A stretch of DNA of 64,000 nt from Latrodectus hesperus (taxonomy: Eukaryota > Arthropoda > Arachnida > Araneae > Theridiidae): contig CM075860.1 of NCBI GenBank assembly GCA_037975125.1, positions 20,297,589-20,361,588 on the forward strand, written 5' to 3'. The translations under genes and the position numbers were made by a program. This document shows, in pieces, positions 29,104 to 42,424 of this stretch (the first letter of the stretch is position 1; each line of letters starts with the position of its first letter). Below the pieces are notes generated by a model. It searched no databases. It worked only from the letters and a program-made list of their open reading frames with translations, and was not told the origin of the DNA.

Positions 29104-29466
29104 ATGTTATGTAATATAGTGAGTGATTCAGTCACCACCATGCGTTGGACTAATGAACACCGAGCATTTGTCGTAGAGGTCTATTTTTCTGGAGGCTTCA
29201 TTTCAATGAGAAATGATTTGAAGTGGCAATGGCGTTCTTTTGATTTGGTCGTACGTAATTTCTTTTTTGAGGGGTTATTTGAGGACACGTGCCAATTTTG
29301 ACACCCCACAAACTTTGAAAGGTCTGGAAAGAAGCATTTAAAGAGAAACGGTGAACATACTTGCCTAAATGCTGGAGATAATGATGAGGACAGCAGAATT
29401 CGGTTCACAAAGTGTATCTCCAATGGCGGGTGTCACTTACCCAATATGATTTTTAAAACTACGTAA
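29104..29466 (+). pseudogene. Internally deleted mariner-like transposase (DUF4817-type N-terminus)
   Basis: The start, RWTNEHRAFVVEVYFSGG, matches the helix-turn-helix opening of arthropod transposases with a DUF4817-type N-terminus. It is followed directly by what corresponds to the region after the second catalytic Asp (RNDLKWQWRSFDLVVRNFFF, family pattern R-L-WP-RSPDL-P-DFFLWG). After a stop near 29299 the frame continues to a C-terminal HLPNMIFKT like that of full-length relatives, with TAA at 29464-29466. Roughly two thirds of the protein, including most of the DDE core, is missing, so the copy is an internal-deletion derivative. Terminal repeats were not identified. Confidence 0.75.
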
Positions 29467-31453
29467 AATAAAACTTTAAATATGTAAATTTTGTATGGAA
29501 AAATATAAATAAAATATATCTTTAATATTTTTTGTGTTGTTGCAATAGGAAATAAGGATATTATCCTGTTGGACCCTATGTTCTCATGAGAACATTATTT
29601 TCTTAAAAGACATTTTTATCATCAAATGCAAAAACATAACATTATACATGAATATCAAATCCATCTTTCCATAACACATTCTATTCAAGTAGTAGAAGAC
29701 CATGAGAACCTCACTTAAAGCACGATAAGGACCTCTTCTATGTATGTCTTTTTCGTGAATATTTGAGGGATTATGACATGTTTCAAATTCTCTCAAGATT
29801 AGATATTGTTTTTCATGTACAAATCTTTCAAAAATGAATAGTTTACAATTGAATTTTCCTTGCATTAGCTATATTAACATGTTTCTACAAAAGCCCATTC
29901 CTATCACTTAAAATGGTGGTCTACAAAACTAAGTGTTTGCTTTAATATCAAAACTTATTTCAAGCAATTTTCTGAGCTTAAGAAATATAGAATCGGTGAT
30001 CTTGAAACAACAAAGGAAGGCTTTAGTTTGAGACTATAATCCTTCATTTATATAACCACACACATCAGATATAATCACTCTGATTTCCTATAGTAGATGT
30101 AAATTCAAGGACCATTCTTGGATTTCCTCTCTGAAAGACGAACTCAGTGGTCAAAGTTTGGCGCCAAGATGTTGAATGACAAAAGGATTCTTATTTAATA
30201 TTCTAACCAGTTATCGCGAACTGGTGCGACCACGGGACATATCAAGATAGTGAAACATTACGCTGTACACCACCCAGACAATGATTTATTTTAAACAAGA
30301 GTCTTTAAGTGATAATTACATAAAGTTCAAGGAATAAGTGAAAATAAGTGGTATATTTATGTGGTTTCAAAAACTGTAGTAAATGCTTGATTTTATATGA
30401 AGAAGTCGGGACCAGTAAATTCGAAATGTGTGAAATAGAAAAATAAAAGTTACTACTTAAAAAATTTTTATTCTTTTTTATCAAATTTCATTGTATCTGT
30501 AAATAAAGTACTGCTAGAAAAATTCCTTTATTATACATTATATATAAGTAACATGTAAAGCAAAATTCATATTGAAAATCAATTCTTACGTTTATTTTAT
30601 TGACTTATTTCTTTGACTTCTTATTCTATTCTCACTTTTTTTCTGTTTAAAATTATATGTTTTAAAACGTTTATTATTTTTTCATTTTTTTCTGGATATA
30701 GGAAAGCATTTTATTGTTGTTTTTCTCAAAAAAATACCAATATTACAAGATAATTATCTGTCTATTTTGCAAACAGTCGCAGAATAACATCGTTTTCTTC
30801 TCATTTCATATCTGAAAGTTTATTTTAATTATAATTCCTTATGTTCTCAATTATTTAATCATATGATAATTTTTTTTTCATGCAAATTACAACTGATTTC
30901 ACATTTAAAATGTCCTTTAATAATATTTCGAACAGCAGTGAGTTTATTTGTTGAAGCAACTCCTCGTCCCTTTTGTCGTCTGGTAAATAAATATTCTTGG
31001 TTTTCTTCAATTGTAGGATTTCTTAAGAAATAAGGTTGTCCCCGCAAAATTCCTGTATTGATAATGTTAAAACTTCCTCTGCTTATAGGGAACATTTAAA
31101 AAATAACTATTAAACCAACTTGGTTAAAAAAAAATTTCCGGGTTAAATACACATTTTTATACATTTAACCAGTGCATTTTTTTACTGTTTATTAATTTTT
31201 TTAAAAAAATAAATAACTATTCTAACACATATTTTCTCTTACATCTGTAAAATTTTTAAACATTTTAATTATAAAATTTTAAGATAATATTATATAGAAA
31301 AAACTCTTGGTTAAAATAAGTAAAATAACATTATTGGTTACTATACTAAATTTTAATATGCTTAATCGAGAGTATTTTATCAGAAAATGTTCCTTATTTA
31401 GTAAAAAACTTCATTTTGAGAAAAATAAGATTTAACATCAAAATGGTGTATAA
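29467..31453. other. AT-rich intronic DNA with a perfect 18-bp palindrome
   Basis: The palindrome atgttctcatgagaacat lies at 29578-29595. The minus-strand frames 29584-29865 and 30859-31095 are open but unlike any protein I recognise, and neither has a supporting splice or promoter signal. Segment 30090-30290 is of higher complexity and may be an old repeat. Confidence 0.5.
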
Positions 31454-33060
31454 TTAATACATTTCTGCTCCATAACTGGGGTAATCAGGATTATCTGCTA
31501 GAACATCTTCTTTTCTACACATTTTCCATGTCTTCTTTTTATCCTAGCCTGAACAGATTTCTGTTTCATGTCATGGTTTCTCTCTTTTGCATGCAAACTT
31601 TATCCACGACAATCACTGCTCTACTATTATATAAACCTGAATGAATTCCTAATAAACCTTTGATTTTTGATATATTTCCATTGTTAAATGAAGCATTAAA
31701 TTCGTATACACCAATTTTCAAAGTTTTTAGCTGTACAAAAACATTTTTAGGAATTCGTGACCACAAGAGACTATTGAAACTTTTATTATTGTTTTGTGTT
31801 TTACCATGATGACATCTAACAATCAATTCTGGATTCGCTAAATCTCTGTATATATATTTTATATTGTTCAACACCTCTTGTGGCAAATGGTTTCTATGTT
31901 TATATATTAAACGCAGCTTTGTTGTACCTCCCCTATGTATCCTCATCATTTGGGCAAAAACCATGTTGAGATTTTCCTCAGTTGACGCTTTGTGTAAAAA
32001 CGTCACCCAAATAGCTTACTTCATAGCAGAAAAGTTGTTGACATTCATTGGTTGCTAATCTATAATACTTGTTATCAATCAATTTCAGAGTTACTTTATC
32101 TGCCATGTCTGCCGAATGCTTTATTGTCAGCTAACTATTTCTTTCATGCTTTTCTTCAAAGCTCGAAGTCATGTTACCATCTTTTTCTGAACATGACCCA
32201 TGCATTCTAATTTTTAAATAGCAACACCACCATACGGATTGTCTTCTTTAACAGCTTTAATGGCTTTAGAATCGCCATCACCTAATAGCTTTACTTATCG
32301 TAATCCAGGCTGGGACTTTGAGTGACGAAATATTGACAGGGCTCCAGAAACTTCCATTGAACCACTATTACCATAGTGATTGGCTAGATAATTTTCTTCA
32401 TGGTTCTTTTCATCTTTACACTTGCAAGATCTTGGTGAGTTGCATCTAAACCTTTACCAGTATCAACACTTATGACCATAACACTATTCAGAGAGGTTTG
32501 TCCATATTTTTGCGTTCCATCGATGGCTACTGTTATGTCACAGGACAATTGATTTGCTTCTTATGCTTCAGCAGTAGTATAACTTATACTTTCTTCTGCA
32601 ACGTTTCTAATAGATTTAATTTAATTTATTACATCCTCATTGAACTTATGTTATGGAGGAGACAAGTTCATAACAGCACAAAATATTTTTGCTGCAGCTT
32701 TTCCTTTCATAATGCATTTTAATGCATACATTATGCTTGCCATTGTACTTTACTGACATATTTTTGTGTTTAAAAAGGATGTAGAAAATTACACCTTTTT
32801 TGCACAAAATGGAAAGTTCTGCTGCAAGACCATGCACATGTTTTGAAAAGTTACGAGAAATGGTAGTATTTTTACAGTTTTTACATAATATGGATTGATG
32901 CAAAGCTTCATAAAATATTGAAAGATCAATTATTTCATTTATAGAATTAGTTCCGCTCAAAAAGTCTTCATATTTTTACTCAGAAGTGTCTATTTTAGCT
33001 TTAGAATCCAAAACACTTTTCTCGTCAACATCATCGCTTGCTATCTTTGACTCACGTTTC
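31454..33060 (-). pseudogene. Decayed Mutator-like (MULE) transposase
   Basis: Read on the minus strand the fragments follow the order of the arthropod Mutator-like transposase family. SILCKNCKNTTISRNFSK (about 32880) is the N-terminal zinc-like region. The catalytic part is badly decayed (32100-32600). KLRLIYKHRNHLPQEVLNNI, YIYRDLANPELIVRCHHGKTQN, FNSLLWSRIPKNVFVQLKTL and FNNGNISKIKGLLGIHSG (32006-31600) are well preserved. The end DNPDYPSYGAEMY, with stop at 31454-31456, matches the usual Y-G-A/P C-terminus. Many stops and shifts show it is dead. The N-terminal limit is uncertain and I did not find terminal repeats. Confidence 0.8.
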
Positions 33061-34107
33061 TGAACAGCATGTGCGTCCCAAAAAGTTCCTTGTTTTAAAG
33101 ATACGATTATTAAATCTGGGCATATTATTGCTAGAATATATAATTTTATGATAAATTTCCAAGCTAAACTCAATAAATTCGAAAAAAAAATAAACAATTT
33201 CTAGAGAAATTTGTAATCACATTTTTATGAACAAACAGAATAAAAGCTTAAACACATTCAATCAATTGATTCAATTCACTTCAAATCTTATTTTGGAGTT
33301 TTTAAACTAATATTCTTTAAATTGCTTGAATGAAAAACAACAAGCCTAGCGATTAGTTCGGCTACAGTGGGCGTAACATTGAGTGAAATCATTTGCTTAC
33401 ATAATTTAAAAGTAAAAATAAAGTATTTCTAGTGTAGCTAAAATCAAAATTTTATCACCTTCAGAAGCAAAAATGTCTATAGTTCTTTTTTTAATTATTA
33501 AAATTGAAAAATGTGATTTTGAGTCCATTTTCTTGCTCCTATTCGCTAGTGTGCATGTGAAAATAACGATTACAGATATTGTTTGATTTTTCTGCAACAT
33601 CCCTCGAAGGATGGATTGATAAGTACACTGTGCCAAAATTGTAAATTTCATGAGACGATACTATGCCATAATCTCTCCTTGTAAAAGCACTATATGATAC
33701 TTGTGCTTTGAAGCTATTGATTATTCTCAAATGGGTGGGCTTTAAAATGAGAAACAAATCAAGCGGGAGAAATTTTCATGAATTGCAGCTAAAAATATTT
33801 TACATTAGCAATGCAGTTAATTACCTACAATTCGAGAAAGATTTTTGATTCTTCATTTAAAAATTCAGTTCTAAATTTTGCAACCATGAAATTTAAAAAA
33901 ATTGAAAAACAGTCAAATGATAAAACGTGAAGACAACATACAAAAGATACATGAAAATGATTTCGCTAAAGAGACATTTTTAAAAATTTTAGGTCGGAAA
34001 TGGAAATAAAAATTTATTATGGAATCTATGGAATTATGTTAATGACGGCTTCTAGTTCGTAAAATCATGAATATTCGTAAATTAAAGGATTGTTAAAATA
34101 AGCATCA

Positions 34108-34166
<59 letters not shown>

Positions 34167-35144
34167 GATTTTTATATTTTCTTTCCTTAATGAAACAACT
34201 TAATTAATTAACAATTTTTGAATTTATTTATTAAAATATTCCAATTTAAAAAATTACTTTGTAATTATAACAGGGCGGACTGAATAAATTATTTTACATA
34301 GACACTTATATGCATAGATTATTTTCCTAAATTTATTTACTAAATAAAATTAACTAAAATTTAAATTGTTTTTCTGTAACAATTCTCGGGAATGTTCTTA
34401 ACTATTGCATATATTTTCAAAATTACATCTAAAGTCAAACGTCTAAAACAAATTGGAGTCAATATTTATCAAAACATTATTTCTGCGCAGAATGTAAGTG
34501 AAGAAATGAATTCAATTAGTGTCTTAGTATTTTAAATAAAATTCAAACATATATAATAATGATTAGACAATTATTGTATTTTTGTAAACAAATTATATTT
34601 GTTTTTACATTATTTTTTAGCTAACGAAAATTAGTGTAATTATATTATATTATGGCTGATAAATATAGTTTGGATATCAATATAACTCTTAGTCTTTAAA
34701 GGAGATGAAATTTTATTTTACATAAATTAAAATTTTAATCAACCAGGAAATTGGTCTAGCCAATGAGAAAAATAAAAACAAATGACATGACCTTTTTAGT
34801 GATCAAAAAACACTGATGCTTATTTACAATGCAAAAAGTTTTACTTTTGCATAAAATAAATCAATATAAGTTCTTAAAAATACAAATATTCGTTACTTAT
34901 ATCATGTTTAGATTCTAAATTAAATTTTTTCTGTGATTATTTACCTTTCTCTCTTTCATATATATAAAATAGTAATTAGTAACATCCACTGAAGAAATTG
35001 AATTCAAACAGTGCACCGATAATGAAATTTGTAGCAGATAAATAAATAAATTCTACGATAATATATAATAATATTATAAGCTGTACTTTACAATACTATA
35101 ACTTTAACAATATTAAAACTAAAAACTCTACTTACAGGTTGCAT
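33061..35144. other. AT-rich intronic DNA
   Basis: No gene supported. Minus-strand open frames between 33406 and 33757 resemble nothing known. An (AT)n array lies at 34110-34162. Confidence 0.5.
34110..34162. repeat. (AT)n microsatellite
   Basis: About 53 bp of uninterrupted AT dinucleotides. Confidence 0.95.
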
Positions 35145-35408
35145 CATACGGAGATACAGAGCTTTAAACTTATGATGCAGATTTATATAGCTATTCATTT
35201 AAGAGTTATGTTTCGTTAAGTTAATGATCGATACATAAAGAGATATAGAGCAGTAAACATGGTGCAAATCTATATCTCTATTGATTTAAAGATTAAGTTT
35301 TGTAAAAAATAATGATCGATACTTATAGAGATATAGAGCTTTAAACATATGATATAAATCTATATCGCTATTCATTTAAAGGTTACGTTTCGTAAAGTTA
35401 GTGTTTAA
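35145..35408. repeat. Tandem repeat, three copies of 88-89 bp
   Basis: The phrase agata[c/t]agagc recurs at 35152, 35241 and 35329, and each copy continues through aaatctatat-ctatt-atttaaag and gatcgatac. Copies differ by roughly 10-20%. Within each unit gatatag and ctatatc can form a hairpin. No other copies of the unit are visible in this window. Confidence 0.85.
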
Positions 35409-38400
35409 AAAAATAGCAATCTAAGTACCGTCCGATGAAGGCAGAATGGATGAAATTGGTAGTATAACAATTATACATAGTAATATTTTATATATTTCAC
35501 ATAAATATTTTTTTCTTAATAAATTTGAAATATAATTCCAGCTCAGTCTCTTTCTTCTAGTTCTCTTTTTGCTCTTAAGAGGCAATTTTATTAAGTTAAG
35601 AAATAGGATATGGACTCACTATATAAATGTCTGAAAGCTTAGCATTCAACTTAAAGCTTGGTAACACAATTTTGAAGGAATATATAGTTGCATATATAAT
35701 TTCAATTTAAATAAAATGCAATAATTTTCTCTTGTATTATTTCTGATGTATCATTAGTGTCTAAATAATTCAAACAAATATACTTTTGTATTATTATTAT
35801 TTAATATGCAATTAAACGAGGTTGCATTTGGTCAATACTTTCGAAAGATAAGCTGAAAAATTTTATCAACCCATGTTTTTAAAATCTTACGTTCTCATTT
35901 TCATTTTGAGATCTTAAAGCTAGTAAACATTGACCAATAACAAGATTTATAGTTCTAACAATGGTTTTGGTCAATGAATTGCTACAAAGTATTTTTTTAA
36001 TGTACATTATTCTCTTAAAGTAAAATGTTTCTATTTTCCTTATTAAAACAAAAAAAGATAAAAATTATAATTATATTAAGTAGATATTACTAGAAACATT
36101 AAAGAATTAAAGCTATAACATCTTTTTTACTATCTATTTATTATACAATATTATGATTGTTGCAATATTATGATATTGTATAAATTTTGTTATTAGTTAT
36201 AAGTTTTCTGTCTAAAAATATTTATTGTTCGATTGGTTATATGTTTGAGTGCTTAATTTGATTTATTAAGATACAGAATTCATTCCGGAAAATTCATTAA
36301 TGAAATATTAATATTATTCCGTTAAATAGTTTATTGATGTAAAAATTATATTAATTTTTATAATAATTATATTAATTTTTATGATAAATTAAGTTACCAA
36401 AAGATTATAGTAAGATATTGAAAAATCGGAGAATAAACAAGTTGAATATCATATATGGATCAAAATATATCAAATTATGAATTTTAATTTTGCAAATTTA
36501 GAAATCTAATATATGTCATATCTTTGAATTATTCTAATGTACTGTAAAAATTTGTTATTATTTTTTATACCCAAAAAGATATACGATTATTTCACACTCT
36601 GTTTTGATAACATTTAAATACAAACTATAAAAAACTTCCATTACTAACACAAATTTTAAGTCACTTTATATAATCTATGATTTAATATAAAGAATACAAT
36701 ACATTATATTCACACACACATAATTTAGTATTGTGAATAATATTTATTTTAGATAAATCAGCTGCATTTATCATTAAAATAATTTGTCAATGAATACTTT
36801 ATTTGTATTGTCTTTATTTATGTATGAAAAAAAGAAAAATGCTTAATCTATATTCCTTTAAAATTAAAGAAATTTATTTAAAAATTTAAACTGCGCAACA
36901 TTCAAACATTGAATGTTTTTTTATTAACAAGCTATTCATTAAAAATGAGTGAATTCAGATTTATAGTACCTTTCTAAAATTTGAGAAATCTTATCTCTCT
37001 AATACAGATTATAATAAATTATTAGAATTCCCACAAAATCTGCATGTATCATAAAATTATGACAATAAATACATATATAAATGACATATGAATCCTAATA
37101 ACGTATTATAAATATGATTATACTGACTTAACAATGTTTAATTTTACATTTTGGAAATTTACTGCGAATGGAAATATCTTATAAAATTAAATACCTCTAT
37201 TATATAAAACATAAAAAAATTACTATATTTGTTAGTTTGTTATTAATTTAATTTTCAATTTAATATCAATATCAATTTAATTTCAATTTAACATCAAGCA
37301 TTTTGATCTTTCATAAAAAAAGACTCAAATATTGCTTTATATCATTTCTCCATATCTAGTGACTGACAAAATGGTTTCAAATCTAACTTATTTCGAGGCT
37401 TTTGTTTCTGTTTTCTTATTAAACTAAATGCTTTTGAGCTGTGTGTGTTATATACTTCATTCAGAAGCTTATTAAAAGTCCCCGTAGAAAATTTCAAATT
37501 GTTTAAAATATTAAATAATCGTTTCTATGTTCCATTGCTTATCGGATTGTTTCCTTATTAAGCCTGTATTATATTATTAAGGTTTACTATTATACTTAGT
37601 CTATATCATATTATTTATTTCAGCATGATTTAGAATTACTTTTATGTAAATTTTTGTGATTCACTATTAATAAATTTATATTTTTACGATATTTATTTTA
37701 TATATCTTCCAGGTTTATTAACAATTGGACTAAAACTAGAATATATAATTAATTTAGTGTTCTTGTAAATTATTTAAAGAGTACAATTTTTTCTGTGAAT
37801 TCATTTATATATTTACACAATATATCAATACTTTTTAATCGATATATGAACATTTATATACCTTAATGCATCATTTTAACAAACTTTACTATTTGTGCAA
37901 AAATACATTTTCGTCACTTAAAAAGTTTCGTTATTGTGTATAACTGTGACATTTAAAAAATACTCATGTATTTATGAAGTCTTCCTCTCCATCCAGAAAA
38001 CATTTCCAGTCTGACAAGAAAACTTTTGTTTTTAATTCCTTAGTTTTTCGAAACTCAATAAAAAATCTTCAAAAACTGAAAAGATATAAAGAAGATTTTA
38101 AAAGTTTGTATCTTGCAAATGAGTGATTTGATGGAATATTAATAAGTTTCTTACAATATTTTAAGTTTTAATGAAATATTTCAAAAATTCTTGCATCAAA
38201 TCGTAAATATATTCAATGAGATATACTTACGATTTGAGATAGGAACTTTCAATACAAATGCTCTAGTGCTTAAAGCTATTTTTAGTGGAATCAGATATAA
38301 AAAGTCAACCCTAATAAAGTACCTCATATATGAAACTTAGACACTAGAAATATTCCCAAGCACCACTCCGATATACATGCATGAAGTAGTGTAACATCCA

Positions 38401-38497
38401 TCTCTTGTTGTTTAATAATGACAGAGATCTAACTAGAGACCATTCGCTCTGAAGAATGGTGTCCTACAGTTAAGCCATGGCCATATTGTATATTTAA
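35409..38497. other. AT-rich intronic DNA
   Basis: No gene, RNA or identifiable repeat. Composition is uniform and very AT-rich, with short duplications such as attatattaatttttat near 36345-36380. Confidence 0.55.
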
Positions 38498-38512
38498 AAA
38501 TACTGTTGTTGT

Positions 38513-39424
38513 GTTGTTGTGGCTTATCCTCCAAATGTCAGACAAGGTCCATCAGACCGTTGACCCTAAGGAAATCGAGAACCAGAAGAGGGGATGAGTA
38601 TATATCCTCTCTGGAAAGTCCCTCACAGTCCAGGATGTGATTAGGAGAAGCCTGCTCAGTTTTACATTTAGAGCAGACCTCAAAGATTTTCCTGCCTTCG
38701 AAATACGTGAGACCCCTAGTGTGGTCGCTTGCTAGTCTGGAAATTGCGGTTCTAGAGGATCTGCCTCAATTGAGGGCGGATGAAGAGCTAGGCTCTTTGC
38801 CCGCGTACCAGTGATGGCAGGGAAGAATCCTCCACCCTTTCTAAATTTCAGAATTAACTATAGACAGATGTTTTAAAAAGGTAAATGTTGAAGAGGAAGT
38901 GATTGTCGTGGTAACAGCCTTCCTTAGCCAGTCTATCCGCCTGCTCATTGCCGTATATGTCTACATAAGAAGGAATCCATTGGAAATAAACTTCATGGGT
39001 CTCCGAAATGAGCTTGAGAAGGATAGAACTACTAGTTTGATCTCCAATTGCAATCCAGTCGTGAAGGTTCTGAAGAGAGCTTCTACTGTCCGAAAGGATC
39101 CATAGGTTCACAAAATCACTTTCATTAAAAATAGCTTCAAGACCTTGTTCATTTGCAATTAATTCACTTTTGAAGACCGAGGATGAATCAGGGTTGTGGA
39201 TAAGGAGATGAGATGCAGCTTCTGTTGATCCGGGTATCCGAGCACCATAAAGGTAGAAATCTGTCTTTGCTCGGGCTGGTGTTCTTTTTCGTCAGTCAGC
39301 TACTCTTCGGCCTGTCAGACGTGGGAGACCTCACCAGCAGCAAGCTACTGCCGGCATAGCCCTCCAAGTCATTGGTGAATGCAAGCCTCTTCGCCCCGAC
39401 AAGGCAGGAACACCATTGGGAAGA
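38513..39424 (-). mobile_element. 5'-truncated LINE fragment (RNase H and C-terminal domain)
   Basis: On the minus strand LYGARIPGSTEAASHLL, SSSVFKSELIA, LWILSDSRSSLQNL and QWIPSYVDIYGNEQADRLAKEG (39270-38885) give an RNase H domain that lacks its first catalytic Asp box. After frameshifts, HHWYAGKEPSSS, SRLASDHTRGLTYF and CSKCKTEQASPNHILDC (38830-38620) form the C-terminal Cys/His domain. The 3' end is a CAACAA-rich tail at 38513-38530. Near-identical flanks (aaaaatactg at the left edge, aaaaatgactg at the right) suggest a target duplication. The first 130 nt of the unit (39290-39424) do not look like LINE coding sequence; see findings. Confidence 0.8.
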
Positions 39425-41331
39425 AAAATGACTGTTTTGCTATAAAGTATTTAGGCATTGTGTAAATAATATGTTAAAGGCTTAAGAGGTGTGTGAAAGG
39501 TTTTGAATGCTTTTCAAACAGTTTAGAATTACGTTGCATAATATTAAAATCTACATTCATTGGTAGTTAAATTTTTGCAAAAAATAATAATCACCAAGAC
39601 CTGATAAAATCTAGTTTCAGATTTACTGAATCTCACTTATTACATGAAAAAATAAAATAATTATTAAGTTATTTTTAAATTTCTATGAAAAAAATTCCTT
39701 GAATTTCTTTAAGTAATAAAAAATTTTTATTTGAAAATAATATTTTTTTTCTATTATAAAATGGAAATTGCATATCTACCTCTGAAAAACAATCTTCCTG
39801 TTTAAAATAAGTTTCAAAAATATTGCCCAAATACAATTGCAACTGAAACTGAGAATTGTCGAGAGAAATTTATACTGTTTGTTTCATCGAATGCGATTTT
39901 AAAATCCAAATTTTCACAAAAAATAAATTTGACTCTTCATTTAACTTCAAATAAATTTTCTGTGGATGAAAATGATGCAAATAAGTCTTGAGTTGCTATT
40001 GTTTAAGTTTTGAAAAGTACAAATATGTGTTACAATCATAATCATTTCTAAATTTCAATGCTGTTATTTTATTTCTCAATACTTTTAATAAATAATATAA
40101 ATAGAAAACCAACTTGAAATTTTTATTCTCAATATTTTGAATTATTTCTTTTGAAAATCTATTAAATAAAAAAAATTCCCATAACACACTTTTTTAAGAA
40201 GTAAGAACAAAAGTGTGTGCATTTTACGTTAAAGGTTTCTCTTAGTTTAAGGTTTGATATATTAGTTATAAGCATTTTTCTATGATTAACTTTAGTACAA
40301 CTAATTTTAGTTTTAACTAGTAATTAATTTTAGGTACAAAGTTTGATACTTAAGAATACTTAAAAACGTTATATTTTATTATTTGTCATATCTCAAAAAT
40401 TCTATTTGTTTTATTTTGTGTTCGTATAAATACTACATACTTTTGTCGATAGAAAATAGTAAGCAAAACCAAGGACCTTGTCATTCTTAACCACGGTCAA
40501 AGGAAGAAATTAAATCTTCAGTAAGCACTCTCTTTCCAACGCCGTACAAGTTGGAATGATATATAGTGAAATTAACAAACATTTTAATAAGCACATATCA
40601 CCTTAACATGGTGATGAAGGCGTGATGGTGTCGTAAAGAAAAAAGGTATTCTCGGAATTGGGTAGTAATAGGTTCTATATCTGGCCCGACCAATGATACG
40701 TCGTGTTTCATAATGCAGAGTGACACACTTAAAATGATTGTTCTCACTAAAATCGCAATGTTTATCCGTTGATGTAGCATGCAAAAAGTGCCAACTCTAG
40801 TGTCGACCTAGTCACTTATTTATGATTCAAAATTAAGAAGAGATGTGATTAGAAGGTTATCAGGCAACAGAAATAGGCATTCGGTACTGTATTCAAACAA
40901 ATATGATAATTCTACAATCGTAAAATCGATATAATTTGCAAATTTAGAATCAATGAGGGAACTATCCAGTGGAAAAATGAAATTACATTTCTCGGTAGCA
41001 CCATAGACCATAGTCTGAACAATAAAGTTCATAATCAAAATCTTAAAAATAAACTTCTTAAAAAGATCAATGTTTTATAAATGCTGTCATCTAAAAAATT
41101 TGGAGCTCGATCTCGTCACCTACTCCACCAAGTTAATTATTGGAAAAATGTTAGTCAACTTTAAAAAACCATAGAATATTGTGAAAAACTAATTTTGTGC
41201 ATGAAAATTCTATTAAAATAATAAATTTATCCATTTTTTAAGCATAAAAATTCAATATTTTATTTTTATAATAAAATATTTTTAACAAAAATATCAAATT
41301 AAAACTAAGTAAGATGCATCCGTTTACTCAG

Positions 41332-41372
41332 GTTAATTCTTAAGAAAATGATTAATTTTCTTAAGAATTAAC
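41332..41372. repeat. Perfect hairpin, 18-bp stem
   Basis: gttaattcttaagaaaat at 41332-41349 is exactly inverted at 41355-41372, with the 5-nt loop gatta. Confidence 0.9.
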
Positions 41373-41515
41373 TTATTAATTTCCTTAAGATTCATACTAA
41401 TAAATCAATTTCCATTTAGAAAACTCAGATTTTTTAAAAAGGAAAAATTCAAATAGTTTACTCTTACGCATCAAGGATGATAATGGCACAAGTGTGATTG
41501 ATTTCTACGACGGTT

Positions 41516-41611
<96 letters not shown>
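41516..41611. repeat. (AT)n microsatellite
   Basis: About 95 bp of AT dinucleotides with one GT interruption near 41531. Confidence 0.95.
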
Positions 41612-41612
<1 letters not shown>

Positions 41613-42342
41613 TGTGTGGGTGGGTGTTTGTTTTGGTGTATACCACGTCAAAACGTCAAAAAGCAAAAATAGTGAAATAGTTTTCATAGAATTTTGATAT
41701 TTATTTATTACATATGGCCCTCAATTGTAAATATTTTAAAAAATAATTAGTAAAGTATAAGTAGTAAATGTAATAGTAAAGTATTACTAAAATATAATTA
41801 GTTAAGTAATTTCCAATAAGAATTTCTATTAAGACTAGATATTTATTTTGTCTTAATAAAAATTTCTCTAAAATTACTGACAATGTCTCTATAACCGTGA
41901 AGCGTTTTATAACACCACATCCTCATAGTTAAATTTACACTTGAAATATTTAAAAATGTCTGAAATTATATCAGCTTAATAAAAAAGGAACAATTAAAAA
42001 TAATAACGAATTAATAAATGTAAAAGAAAATTTGAAGAAAACTCAAATTTTGTTAAACTGTTTCCATCCCAGATAAATAAGAGCTAATATAAAGTGCAGA
42101 AATGGTATTGAAAATGCGGCTTATAAAACTTGATTTGAAGTACCAATTCGGTACTTATTTAGTATTCAGAGTAAATACTAAATTACGCGTGTGAAATGCT
42201 TGAAATTTTTATTGATTTGAAATATTTTTAAATGGTTGATGACGTATGTAAGATAATAATTTATTATTTTTGAACTTTGATTTCTTTCAAAAGTAAAATT
42301 TACCACTTATTTAAAATTTAGTCTATTATTTTGATGGCAAAA

Positions 42343-42348
<6 letters not shown>

Positions 42349-42422
<74 letters not shown>
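42349..42422. repeat. (AT)n microsatellite, with nearby (TC)n
   Basis: About 73 bp of AT dinucleotides; a short (TC)n run follows at about 42467-42480. Confidence 0.95.

Positions 42423-42424
<2 letters not shown>

Noticed and set aside
40584..40784. Overlapping minus-strand frames in a more complex segment
   Set aside because: Two frames are open at once and neither shows a known motif; more likely an old repeat than a gene.
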